A stretch of DNA of 64,000 nucleotides from Embiotoca jacksoni (taxonomy: Eukaryota > Chordata > Actinopteri > Embiotocidae), in contig JAKOON010000008.1 in assembly GCA_022577435.1 (NCBI GenBank), positions 18,555,501-18,619,500 of the forward strand, read 5' to 3'. Of this stretch, positions 47,036 to 59,877 are shown in pieces. Numbering within the stretch: the stretch's first letter is position 1; the number at the start of each line of letters is the position of its first letter. The translations under genes and the position numbers were made by a program. A model generated the notes under the pieces. It ran no database searches and was not told where the DNA came from. It worked only from the letters and a program-made list of their open reading frames with translations.

Positions 47036-50000
47036 TTGAGGATGTGATGAATGTGAAGGTGAATTCACTTTTTTCATGTGACTGATCTGCTCATTTTTTG
47101 TTTTTTTAATTATTCCTAGAACACAAATTCCATGTGTCATTTGTATATCACCTTTATTAATAGGCACTTCAAAAAAGATGAAATCGTTTCTTGTCCAAAT
47201 ATCTAAAAAAAGCCAACAATTCCTTACTTTTTCTGACTATTGTTCCTTGTATAGTGCACATACTCACACACTGACGACTCCCCATCTGTCACAATAGCTC
47301 AAATATTGCCACATAAGTGCTCATGGAAATTTAAATTTTATGATTTACAATGAAGTTCCTCCAGGGGCGAGCAGTCCCTAAGATTGATTGCAACAGTGAT
47401 GAGACCGAGTTTGATCGGTGGTTGACTTTGACAAGTATTATTGTATTGGACGGCCCTCATTTTTCATTTGGCCTCATGGTTCGTCTCTATTTTAAGGAGA
47501 CTCTGACATATTCTGGGAGACTAACTCCTCTTTGTTTTTGATGAGTTTAAAGCCTATATGCTAATGCAGTCTCTTAGGGTTATAAATGTCATTTGAAATA
47601 AGAACTGCCTGCATGATTTCATGTGCTGATTTCTCTATGAAATATGTGTTCAGAATATAACCGTGCAGGTAGATAAAAGTTGTTTTTGCAGCAGAAGTAT
47701 AATTTCAGACTAGTGAAATAATAAATTAGGGCACAAAGTTGTATTTAATTTATTGGGTATTATATTGCTGAGGAAGATGTATACCATGAAGTTCTTGCTA
47801 TGACTGTTGTTAGAGATACAAAAGTGAGGCAGGGACATTTAATTATCCTGGGAAACCATTTCTATGGATGTATGAATTTAGAAAGACTTCATCAATCATT
47901 TCTGTTAAAATGACAAGTCTCAAAGTCTCAACAGTAATTGTTCACATTACTGTGAGGATCTTCTGGAGAAAATAGTGACTGACTTTAATGCTATCTTCAT
48001 TTTTAAATTGAAAAAGGATGACTGCTATGAAATGATAATGACCCTTCCTCTTCTACAAAGGGGGACAGCTACTGTTGAGGCCAACATGACACATTAATGA
48101 GACAGGCAAGGCAAGCCATATGCAGTCATCGCTATAGCCATATATCGCATGCATGGTCGTCGTGGCGACATAAACTCTCTTTGTGCATGTTGACGTGTCT
48201 GTTGGCTTGAGAACAGCTGTGTGTGAACATACCGGCAGCTTCACTGTCACCTCTGCAGGAGTGATGGGACAGATGATGCAAATAAGGAATACTGAGAGTT
48301 GAACTGTTATCCTGGTTGGCTAGATAGACAGAGCAACTATTCACTCACTGTCTGGAGGAGTCAATTCTGTAATCTTTGATTTGTGCGTAATTTGAAGTCG
48401 TTGCTACAGGTGCTGTGAGCAATATGGTGATGCTACAGTGCTTTATGGTTCCTGTTAGCCTTGCTGGCAGGACACTACTGTGGTCAGAAGTCCCACGTGC
48501 CTGGAGGTGCATTAATTATTTACACCTGATTTATATGTACTACTCTTTGTGCCCCTGGACATAAAAAGAGAAAAAGGAATCTTACACAGTTCCCCACTGT
48601 AATTACACATCGGTGTAATTAAACATCACTTGGATAAATTACAGATCAATCCTTAAGCATACTCTTCTCTGTGACCATCCCTCTTCTTAAAAGAGAGTTT
48701 TAAATGATCCCAGCTTACTATCATCAGTAGCTGTCTCAAACGAGTCCATAATTTAGAGTCAAAGTAACAACATGCAGGCCAAATAGCATGCAAAGCTACA
48801 GTACTCTGATCTATTCAAACAAACAGTTCAGTCAGCCACATCATCCCTAACACGCCTGACCTGAGAAGATGAATGGAATGTTTCCTCTTTTCCAACACGC
48901 TAAACACATTGATATTAATTTACTCTACGGACATGCTTTTTGACAAAAATAAATAAAGCCCACCTCATCCCCTCTCTGTCTTTCTCTCTTTAAATCCAAC
49001 GTAAAATTCCCAGCAACACAAGTTAACATCAAATGGCTGATGCTTTTCTGTTTCCGGGAAAGAATAAGAATTTGTCTGTCATCCTATTTGTGCTGAAATT
49101 ATATATTTTGTCTAAAAGAAGTAAGCCAGATGATATGCCTCATGAAAGAACATGTTTGTATTCTGGCACTTCTTTTCTGTAAAGTTTGCTGGTACAAGTG
49201 AGGGGCTTCCTCTTTTTGTTCAAAATATTCTATGACACTGTTTGACTTCTGGCTTTTTGTCCATACTTGTCCTTAAATATCTGATCCAAAATATCTACAC
49301 GCATGACTCTCAGGTGTTTTTTTTTTCCCACACATTGTAGCAGACCTGCCCTTGGCTGCTGCCAAGTAACTGTTTTTTCGTCCATCTCCAGCACCAAATA
49401 CTGAAAAACAAGCACCATCATATTTTAGATTTTACTGAAGCATCTGTTCTCGTGACATCTCTGAGGCAGAATGTAATCTTCCAATGTAAAAGCGTGAGCG
49501 GCCGAGTTGGGTGTTCTCAGGTGGACTGGACATGTTTGGCCTTGGTTGTAGGACGAGAGAAAGTCGATAGAAGGCGGTCTGGCTGCTTCCCAGAGAGGCT
49601 TTGTCAGTGCAGCGGGGTTTGGGGCTGTGGGTCTGGAAGTCATCTGGAGCTGCTCAATCTTCAGAGTACCTCATTGTGAAACCCTGAAGACAGCCACACT
49701 CCATCTGTAAAATATTCAGTGTTATTTTGGAGGCGAGGTTTGTTGAGTGTCTCGAGACAGACTAATGAGGCCAGGGGTTTCTGTAATGTATCAACAAATT
49801 AAAAGCATCCCTTGCTGACCCTTACGCTAACCATATTGACCCTCAAACATGAGTTTGACTGAGGTTAGGTGGATTTGATCTCATCATTGCGTGTTTGGAA
49901 TAGTCATACAGCAATAAAAGGAAGCAAGCACTGGTATGGTATTTCCTTTTAGAAGCTGTGGTCCTAGAAGCTTCTGCATGACGTGAGGAAAAGGTTACGA

Positions 50001-53000
50001 TACGATCGATATTCCTCCATGTTTTTTTGTTTTGCTGTAAAAATCAATACATTTTTACATGAGAAACATGAGGAGTGTAAGTACTGGATATCTTATCTTT
50101 ATGTAAAATAAAAGATGGACAAGATTAAGATGTGTATCAGGTTAGATTTGTGCAAAAATCAATGTGGTGCTTGAAATCTTTTCACTTAAAGGGACACTGC
50201 CGCCAGAAATAAAGATTTACCAGCAAGAAGCGGTGGTTATATTGCCCATGTAAAGTATGACGGCTGGTCTCAAGAGCCTAATGCACCACTGTGTGAGGTT
50301 GAATGTGACTTTATTAATTGGGAGAGCAACCAGCTGTACAAAGCAACGTTCACAGAAAGGTGTTCAAGGCTAATGTACAGACTGAGCAGGTATTTTCTGG
50401 ACTGTGTCTGAGTAGAGCTGAGAAGTGAAAGGAAATGTTGGCTCTGGAGGTATTGCTCCCCAGCTGTATTCTTTTAATAACATCCTCGTCATTCATCTTA
50501 ATAGAACTGGAGTCTCTAGACGTTAGCTCTCCTTTGGTTTTGAGAAATAATCTTTTTTTCATCACTTTGATGCGGAAGAAAGCTTTAAATATCTCAGAAA
50601 CGACAGCAGCTGTGAGTTTGGTGAAGAAACCAGCGAGAGGTGTGAATCAGACCTGTAGCAAGTCTGGAATAGGTCATTGTTGGAGCTGGCAACAAAACAC
50701 GAATCAAAGTTACCAAATTTGTTTAAAACCGACCCACAATCACAAGAAAAAGACATGAAAAGAAAATATAATTTAGAAATTTCTACTTTTAGCTGTAATT
50801 TTTGGAAAGTTGCTGATGGGATGTTTGAATCCAATAGGCACTGATGGAGTTGTAGTTCATTTCTGTTCTCATAGATTTTAAAGTGCACATATTTTAAAGT
50901 GTTTCATTTACCTGTATAGTGGCAAAAACTGTTTGTAAAATTTTTGGAAAGGCATTTGGCTTAAATACTAGAAAAGTTGCCAGTAACATGAGACAGGACT
51001 TCAATACTCAAATAACACCCCAATCTTTCTTGAACCCTCATTACAGTGTTTTTGTTGCCTCAGCTTTAACGTGTGAGGGAGGGAGGAATCAGTGTGGGAT
51101 GAGAATGTAGCACAAACTAGTACTCAATTAATTTTGTATTGCTGTAATATCTAGCGTAAGCATTAGTTGTTTATTATAGCTGTCACTCTTTAAGTATTGT
51201 GTCAAAACTACTCATCCTCCATCTGTTTGCACTGGTGTAGTCAATGTGTACAATGGTGTTCTTGGGAATGTTGACCTATATTTCACATCTGAAATGACTG
51301 CATGTGTCCTGGGTATTTATTCAAAATGTGTTCCAGCCTTAAAAAATCTCACACAGAGGGAACAATGATGTACAACAGAGCTTCATGCTGTAAGACCTCG
51401 TATTTGTCTGTTTTTTTGTGTCTCTTCATTTCCTCCTTGCACACTGTGAGCGTTATTAAAATAACCATGATTAATAGATCTGAGATTGCTCTGGAAAACG
51501 TGAAATCCCATGGAAGACCACCAGTCTCACATGTGTAATGGGAAGGTTTACGAATGTCATCCCTATTACGAAAAATGAATGTGCTTAAGTTCTTAGTGAT
51601 TTCCAGCATGCCCGGGGCAAAATGCCTCAGTTGTCAAGGTTACTGTGTGCTCATTTGTCACGAGGATTCATGATTGACGAAGCTTTGACAGTGTTTTCCC
51701 TTAAAAACATACTTAAAGACATGTGCTTCTAAGTTTCCCGATTTCCTTTCGGCTGTGATGAGAATTAATTTCCATTGTATAAAGAGTTGTCCTCCCACTG
51801 CACTCATTTAATTTGCCTTTTTAAGAAGTCAGAAGTCAGTTCCCAAAGTTACTAAAAAGCTTTCAAACGGTGTCGGAGAGTCTTCCGTCATTCATGATCA
51901 TTTAATAATATGTGCTGTAATTGTAAAGTCATAAAGCAGTTTGTGGTTACTGAGTAACATATTTGTGTTGCAGATCCCCCTTACAGAATACACATGACGC
52001 ACGTTTACCACATGTTGCAACATGTGATAACTTGGGGAAAAATAGGTGGAAATGTTGGGAAACTACATGGGCTTCAGATATTACATCATGAAAATGTTCC
52101 AAACATTTCCCATGAACAAAATACATGTTTCACACAAGAGCGTTCACACGGGAGTCTTTATTTCTGTGTGCGACCAAGGAACGGTAGCGTTGTGATGATG
52201 GCTGAAATGCCAGGATTTAAATTGTAGGCTTTCACAAAATATTTCAAAAACAAATATTAAAAATCAAAACATGATGAAGGGTCTTTAGTTTTTCTGAAGT
52301 TGTTATAATTGTTCAGCAAAACAGAATTCAAATGAAATATTTTAAGCTCTTCTTTTGGGTGGTGATTAATCCACAGTGAAGTTGTTGTAAACCACATTGC
52401 TCAGAGCTCTCAGCTTTCAGTTTTGTATGTTATCTACAGTGTGGTATTATGCATTCCTGTGAGCACATGATGAAAGATAATTGGGCACTGCAGCTTGTAA
52501 AGTGCCCAAACTCTGTGGAAACAGTTCATCAGTTCCATCTGTTATACTTCTGATGGCTGCTGACCAAAGGGCAGGCAATGATATATTCATCCCTGTCACA
52601 CCCTCACCCCTCCACACAGCCATAATGAGTGAGTATTCCTCTGAGCTCTATCACACACTCTCTCCCTCCCTCATCACACCCACACACACACAGATAGAGA
52701 AGCACACTCCAACAAAGCTTGGCTTAAATGTGGCTCTCCATCACATCTGCCACCACACGGGTCCCAGGTTCCTGCTGCTGGCAGAGTGTCCAGCCTGCGA
52801 GCCCACTAAGGAGCCCACTCAGAATCGACAGTGTCAACAGAATGCCACAGTGAGCTCCACACTTTCATAACAATTACTGCAGCAGGAAATTTGACATGGT
52901 ATAATAACCGAACCGAGAGATTCTGGTCCTGCTCTCCAGACCCAATGTGCACACATGTTGCATTTGAGGCATCTGGTCAGGTAAAGCGTCCACTGAAGGC

Positions 53001-53594
53001 TCCGTGTGATCAACAACTTCACTGTGGATGAATCTTTCCTTAAAAGAAGAGCTAAAAATATCCAACTTGAATTCTGTTTTGCTGTAATACCTTTAAAAAC
53101 CTTCAGAAAACTAAGCATTCATCATTTTAAATCCTATTTGAGCTTATTTTTGATCTCCAGAAATTAACAAAATACACAGAAAAAGAAAGAATAAAACATG
53201 AACATCCAGAGTTTATTTTTCTAAGACAGTTTGATGTCTGTGAATGTCATACGTGATGCATTGAGTAACTCCAAATGTAGTGACTTGTGTAAAATGACTT
53301 TAGTTTATTAGTGTAACTTTTAGGACTTGTTATTGATGACAAAATTCATTATAGCAATTAAATTTTGACATAACATCATTTGATGTCCATAAAATTTACT
53401 GTTTATGTACTCTATAACAGAGTACGTGCAAAAATCCATTTCAATGATGAAGTTATTCCGTTTTTTGTTTTTAAATCTGTAACAGCAAAGCAAACTTTTG
53501 GGATGGATCGATGACTCAAAACTTTGTTTATGTCGATATTCTTTTGCTTCATTGCTGCATTTCAAACACCATATTTTCTTTCATTAACTTTCAG
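47036..53594. other. gene-free stretch
   Basis: 6.5 kb with scattered ORFs up to 129 codons (52,481-52,870) that have no domain-like pattern or splice context. No named repeat. Confidence 0.5.
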
Positions 53595-54040
53595 TAGGCT
53601 ATGTACTGCAGCTACCCTTACAAAGTATGTACTGTTGCATGCAGCGTGTTTATAATTGGCATATACTCCTTCATCATTGAAAATGAGCCTTGAACTTTTA
53701 CCCTCTTGTCATATCTGTCGCAGGCCGTAGCGCAACATTTAAAGTAAAAGGATAAATAATGCGATTTGAAACAAGTATTGTTACGCTTCCTTTTAATGCC
53801 TCTTCTTCTTCTATGTCTTCTTCCTTCTGCGAATTGCAACCATATTGACTCGGTGGATGTGATGAATACTCCACAATGTAGAGGATTGTGGGTCAGAACA
53901 ACCAGGGCAGCATTCTGGCCTGCATACATGCAAAATACGCCCAGATGTAGTTGGACATCCTGGCATACGGCACGTCACATACTACATACTAAATCTTTTT
54001 CCAGTGTACTAAATAAAATGGTAGGGTGGGTATTGTAAGT
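53595..54040. repeat. candidate non-autonomous DNA transposon
   Basis: Both ends carry 'tatgtactgcag' / 'acatactacatactaaat' wording, and the centre is purine-rich ('gaagaagaagaggcattaaa' on the minus strand). It resembles teleost repeats rich in AGTATGTAGTATG. Exact ends and family unresolved. Confidence 0.4.
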
Positions 54041-55386
54041 CACAGCATGTGTTCTGAATAACTTTGCGGCAGTGGTGAGGCTTGTAGAGATGAGCTAACT
54101 GAACACAGCCATCCACTCATCAAATAGATGAAGAGACAGGTCATCAGAACAGAAGCAGATGACGGGGATTGATCGATCACATCCTTATTGGCTTTAAATC
54201 AGAACATTGTTTCAATGTCTGGTACAAAACAGAAAATATTACAGGCACATTTTACGTAAAGCTCCCAGATTCTAATAGCTCAAAGTCAGATAAACAATAC
54301 TTTCACCCTCTGCACATCGAACCAACCTTGTATAGCACAATACACACACCCTGACTTCTGCCACGGATATTCTTTGGACACACTTTCCCCCTAGTGTGTT
54401 GTTTATACTCTGACCTGATCTTGAATGAGTTTGTTTTTAGCCTCTTTTATTGTTAGTCTGCAGTGTGAAGGTTGGTTTGCTTGCTCCCTTTCTGGTGCTC
54501 TGCAGTTTCAGATGTCTTCATATTACATTGTGAATGCAATAATCTTAAGGAACATTGTATTAATGTGGTTCCCTATTACTGTAATTATGCAGCGCTCTGT
54601 GGCATACAGTGTTCGCTGTCCTGTCCTCGATTCAGTGCAGTTACACAGATCGTGGAATTTATGACAGCTGGGAACAAATTTGGGAGTATTACATTAGCGG
54701 TGCATTTATTTTTTTTTTTTTTATTTATTTTTTTTTTGTACTTCTGCACAGGGAGGCTATGAAAGCATCTGGTATCTCTGCTCCTCATGTTCACATGGCA
54801 GGATATATTATCAACACTTATTCTGCTCCTCAGTCACGGCCAGGATCAGGCTACAAATGAGCAGCGCCGTGTGTTTATGCGCACACTCACTTCCGAGCCA
54901 TCGACATCACCAGTAAGAAATGAATGCCAACCCTCGTACAGCACAAACATACATCCGGCATGCAACTACACACTTGCTTTTGATTGTGTTTGTGCTTGTG
55001 GTGTGAAAATGTATTCATTAACATATATTTTGATGGCTGTGTGTGGATCAAATGCATACACTGGAATGGAAATACATTGTCATGTGGAATCTCCGAATGA
55101 TCACAGCTTTGGCTCAAAGAAGCATCTCAGGAGTGGATTTTCTGACCTCAACTGTCAGAAACAAAACAACTAAGGTGTCATTTGCTCTTAATGAGAGAAT
55201 AAGTTGTAAACAGGGCGAGCAGCTTGTAGCTGGTAGCTTTTTAACGAGCGGAAAGTGTCTGAAAGCTGCAGTGAGCTGCAGGATAAGGTGTTGATTCAAA
55301 GTCATTTGGAAATTTAAGAGATATTTCTGATAAATCTCTTATTATTTAGAACAGATTGCTGTTTTTAATGTAACTGTGCACATAAT
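54041..55386. other. gene-free stretch
   Basis: Contains a T-rich tract at 54,705-54,737. A 128-codon ORF (54,787-55,173) shows no family features. Confidence 0.5.
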
Positions 55387-55808
55387 TAGGGATGTGCATT
55401 TCACACAAAATTACTATTGAAAAAAACGACTTGAATATTAATCTGACTATTATTATATTATTATATGTTATTATTATTATTATTATTATTATAGTCTGAC
55501 AAGAAGTTCCACACAGAACGTTTTGACGGCTGTAGTCGTCTTTGCATGTTTCTGCTGTATGCACCGTGGCATCTAATCTCCCAGTGCCACACAGTTTTAA
55601 CTGGCTGAGCTCCAGAGCCTCGGAGCAATGTTTTCTTCTTTTTATTTTTTTTAATGGTTGCTGACAGGCAGCTTTTAGGTGCATTACCGCCAAAAAAAAA
55701 AAAAAAAAGGGGGGAAATATGGGAGAACGATAGTCGGGTATACTAGTAAAACCATTTTTATATACGTTTATGACTATTGTAATATTTTAAAATCATGACC
55801 CATCCCTG
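55387..55808. mobile_element. hAT-type non-autonomous element, copy B
   Basis: 422 bp. The left end TAGGGATGTGCATTT and the right end (other strand) CAGGGATGGGTCATG align over about 30 bp. The interior contains (TTA)n at 55,468-55,492 and, inverted, the block shared with copy A. Flanks GCACATAA and GTACAAAA agree at 6 of 8 positions, a possible decayed 8-bp target duplication. Confidence 0.65.
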
Positions 55809-58222
55809 GTACAAAAGTTTAAAGTGCCTAAGTGCAAATTGAATGTACTTGTACTTGAATATTTTAATTTAATTTTAATTTTGACAAATTTACTGACTAG
55901 TTATTTTACAAATGAAGATCTTGCATTCAACAGCATTATATACAGAAATGCAATATTCCATTGTTAGCACTTTAAATACTTAATGGGTTAGGAAATGGTT
56001 AGAATTGCTTAACCAGCAGCAACAGTAAATGCACATATAAAGTATCAATGACAAACAAAATTAAATAAAATGGGCGATGAAACCAAACGGCTCACAATGA
56101 CCCAATTTTTGAATGCCTGCAAGCTGGGATAGTCTTTACTGGCTGTATACGTGATAATATGCTCTTCATCTTTTCTATACAGATTCAGCAGGAAGTGAAG
56201 TGACAGTGTCCATGTATTTCTCCACCAGTAGCTGCACCATGATAGCCTCTTCTCCCATACTCTTTATAACACACATACACAAACAGCATGTTCAAGTCAC
56301 TGCTGCCTGTTTATTTCTTGAAAATATGTGTTTTATGGGAATTATCATCCTCGATGCAGTATGGAAGTGGCCACAGGCATGCTACAGCTGAGATTTTTTA
56401 ATATTACAACCATATTCTAAAGGTTTGCATACAATACTTGAAAATATATTGTCTTGTTTCATTTCATTAAACATTAAAACATCAGCCAAATGAAGCTTTA
56501 AAGCTTTCCATTTACATAAGGGGTCATACAAACTCATCAGTGCTCATATTATGCTATATGTGGTGTTGCAGTGTGGCAGTCATTTAAAAACCATTACTCC
56601 GTTAACATTCTTTAACACATTTTAACAGTTCCATGAATAAATCTCCTGAAAACTAATTGGAAGTCACACTCCATGTCCTGGGTAGAAACCCCTTTGGCTA
56701 AATGACAAGCAAAGGTGTGTCTGTGGTGGCAATGATGCATACACTCCATTATAATAGATCCACACCATATAGATTGTACTCCCCGTGTAAAAAAAACTTG
56801 GCACTCTTTTATGTGGCAGATCTGCAAAAGACGTCAATCTGAAAATGTATGAGTCAGCGTGTCTGTATGTGTGTTCGAGGACAGCTTTATGTGCTGCACG
56901 TCTTTGTAAGGCGGGATGAGATTGGAGCATGAGAGGCTGTTATCTTATATGAGTGCTATCAATCACAATAGTAATATCAACTGATAGTGTTTAAATTTTA
57001 GTATCGGCCTGTTTCCTGTGAGGAGCAGTTACATAAGGCAGTCATGTTTCAACAGATGTCAACTCATGATTTTCCTAGATGTGAAAAAAATGAAGGGTCG
57101 TACAAGTTCGCTAATGTAATTACTTTTTGTTCATCCACCTACACGATTCAGCATTTATGGAGCACCTTCTTTGAACTTACCGCAGTGTAAGATTATTTTC
57201 TGCTTCAATGGGGTCCATCAGCTCAGTCATTATTTCCTATTAGCATCACGAGTTTTGATTGATTCCTTGAGTTAATGTGAAAATGAAGCTTCATTACTTC
57301 AGCTTGTGTACCATTTTTTTTCTTCTTCATGGTAATCAGTTTTATCACAATTCCTTAAAGTGTTGGAGAAATGATTTCGTTAAAGTGTTTTATTTTCATG
57401 AGGTCTATTGAAGTTGGTCCACGCAGGTTGAAGTTGAATGTTACAGGAAGTGAAAATTTAAAATAACTCCACACCTCCCTTAAAGTGATAGTATTACATG
57501 TCATTCATTTTTCTCTCCATCAACACTTGGGCAAATAAGTACGTAATGTTACTCATCATTTTCACCACATGTCAAACATAAAGTATCATTCAACCAAAGG
57601 ATGTCTTTCTTCCAAGCTGTTTTTTTGGAAAGGTGTCACTTTCCTTTCAAAACTTTCTGCTTTCAGGCACGTGCATTTGTATGGTGTTTAATTAACTTAC
57701 CTGGTTCCAGTCTGGCGAAGAATTTTATAGTCTTAGCTTAACTGTCAGAGGAACATGGGCTGTCTCATCAGTTTTGATTGCCTTCATGTTTTACATAATA
57801 TTACACCGGAGATTTTTCTTCTCTTTTGATTCTATGTACAAAATAACCCACATCACTCCACTCATTAAGCACTACAACACTGTACACATGTGAGCCTGAT
57901 TTAATCAACATAAAACCGGTGCTGATAACAACAATGACGAGTCCTTAATCAGCTGCTTTTTGCTCAATGGTTATTTAGAAAAAAGGAGCCATGATCAAAT
58001 TGCTTGTGTGAAGGTTAGATTATTTTTTGCTCATCCCAAATAAAAACTGTTGAAATTTAAATAACTAAATTAAATACCTGGGGCTGTATCTGTTATGACC
58101 ACGTTCGCAAAAGTCCTTGAGGGTAAATGTAACAGATTGTTTTTTTGCACACTGAAATGTAATATAACTTAATCACCAATATCAAAACTTTTTTACTGAC
58201 CAAGAAAGCCATCCACTGTCAG
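55809..58222. other. gene-free AT-rich stretch
   Basis: No gene or repeat recognised. Confidence 0.5.
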
Positions 58223-58497
58223 GATGCAGTGTGTTGCCATTCTTCTTTGTGTTTACCTGGTCCAAACATCAGTCAAACACTTTGATATATTTTCTGTCGA
58301 TCACAAGGCTGGCGAATTCATCTGTTGATGGAATTCAAGTGGATTTTTTTAGCAATAATAAAGATATTAGTTTGTTTTACCTGAAAAGTCAATGGAGAAC
58401 AATTGAAAGCAATCTGCTTTTGTTTGCCTGTAACAAGCTGTCAGCTACTAGTGCCTGGTGCAAAACCACAACCCAATTTCACTCGGTGAATATATGA
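58223..58497 (+). pseudogene. possible decayed secreted-protein fragment
   Basis: ATG at 58,223 opens a frame with a signal-peptide-like start (MQCVAILLCVYLVQTSV) that stops after 34 codons. A neighbouring frame continues with SSVDGIQVDFFSNNKD, which faintly recalls the MHC class I alpha-1 'VDGxQxxxxDSN' strand. This may be chance; no splice signals support a gene. Confidence 0.15.
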
Positions 58498-58499
58498 GC

Positions 58500-58710
58500 C
58501 TGTGGATGCTGTGTAGAGAATTGTTTCCAGACCTTCGATCCTACTGGGTGTAGCCCTCGGGTTAATTTGAACCAATCGGCTCGCGCCGAAACTGGCCGAC
58601 ACTCTGCCATCGCTGCGAACTACCAACCGTGTCTACCAAAGTTTTTGAAACTGTGAGCCAGTCGGTGCAGCCGGGCCAGTCAGCTTCAGCCAATAGAGTA
58701 CATGGCGATA
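58500..58710. other. CpG-rich island in the AT-rich flank
   Basis: High CpG, including the short hairpin TCGGC-TCGC-GCCGA and tracts such as 'gccgggccagtcagcttcag'. Unidentified repeat or CpG island. Confidence 0.45.
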
Positions 58711-58857
58711 TTCCAACAGATTTTCCATGATGAAATCATTTTTAACAATTCGACAAATAATAATTACGGCACATATAGGATATATAAAAAAGGACAAAAC
58801 AAAACGATCAGATCTTCATATTTATTAAACATTTATTTAATCATGTTATAAAATGCA

Positions 58858-58858
<1 letters not shown>

Positions 58859-58934
<76 letters not shown>
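58859..58934. repeat. (AC)38 microsatellite
   Basis: 76 nt of uninterrupted AC. Confidence 0.98.
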
Positions 58935-58937
<3 letters not shown>

Positions 58938-59787
58938 CCTCCTAAACATGTCAATGTAGTCATATACAGTTCATTTGCACTGGCTAATTGCAGGGCTGGT
59001 TGTAGCCGTTTTGGTTCCCCTGGCAAGATGAGGAAGAGGGCCAACAACTGAAATCTATGTTTTTATGGCCGTAGCGTTTGCCATTATCACCTTATATTGG
59101 TCAGCAAAATTTCACAAATGCTTTAAGTTCTAGAAAAGAGCAATTATCCAGATACCTAGCCACATGCTTTCCATTCATATTCGTATCCTTCAATCTTTAT
59201 CCGAGTCTAGTAGTTCTTTGTAGCTTCATTTCAGCATTAGCTTTATTGCTACTTTGCTAGCTCATGACTACGAATGAAACGTATACACACACAACGGCAT
59301 TTTAATCATTTTAATGTTAACAGACTAGGACCTCTATATTAAGATGTCTTTTCCTCCTGTTTTCTTCATTTTCTGCCTCGCACACCTGACGGATTTTTCA
59401 TTATGGAAATATTTTGAGCTAAGCGTAATTAAATTAACGATATGTCGATCAGTCAGTCAGTCCGACATTTTGCAGTTGGGCAGTTTATGTTGTGCACTTC
59501 TCTCCACGACTCACTTAACGATGATTTTTTTCCCCTGAGTCTCTAAGATATGCACTGCTGCAGCTGCTTAATCAACAGCATAACATCAGCATCTTTATAC
59601 TGAACGGATGCACAAAATATCGTCAACAATAAAAATGTAGATGGTAAAAGTCTCATGCTGCCTTGAACAATGACAATTCTGAAGCATAAAATATTGCACT
59701 TTCTTCATTCTAGCAAAATGTCTTTGACTGTTCTCCTTGAAGAAGTTACTTCAGGCAGTGTTTTGGAGACAGTGTACCCCCTTCATC

Positions 59788-59788
<1 letters not shown>

Positions 59789-59875
<87 letters not shown>
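59789..59875. repeat. (AC)43 microsatellite
   Basis: 87 nt of uninterrupted AC, about 0.85 kb from the previous array. Confidence 0.98.

Positions 59876-59877
<2 letters not shown>

Noticed and set aside
52481..52870. 129-codon plus-strand ORF, the longest outside lmo7
   Set aside because: Composition follows local CA-rich DNA (HTLSPS, TPTHTQ). No domain pattern, start context or splice partner.
54787..55173. 128-codon plus-strand ORF
   Set aside because: The complementary strand has comparable ORFs, and the peptide shows no family pattern.
58841..59047. ORF with a long Cys-Val repeat
   Set aside because: Translation of the (AC)38 microsatellite, not a protein.
58859..59875. CRISPR-like array from the regular AC repeats
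   Set aside because: Simple dinucleotide repeats without spacers in a vertebrate genome.
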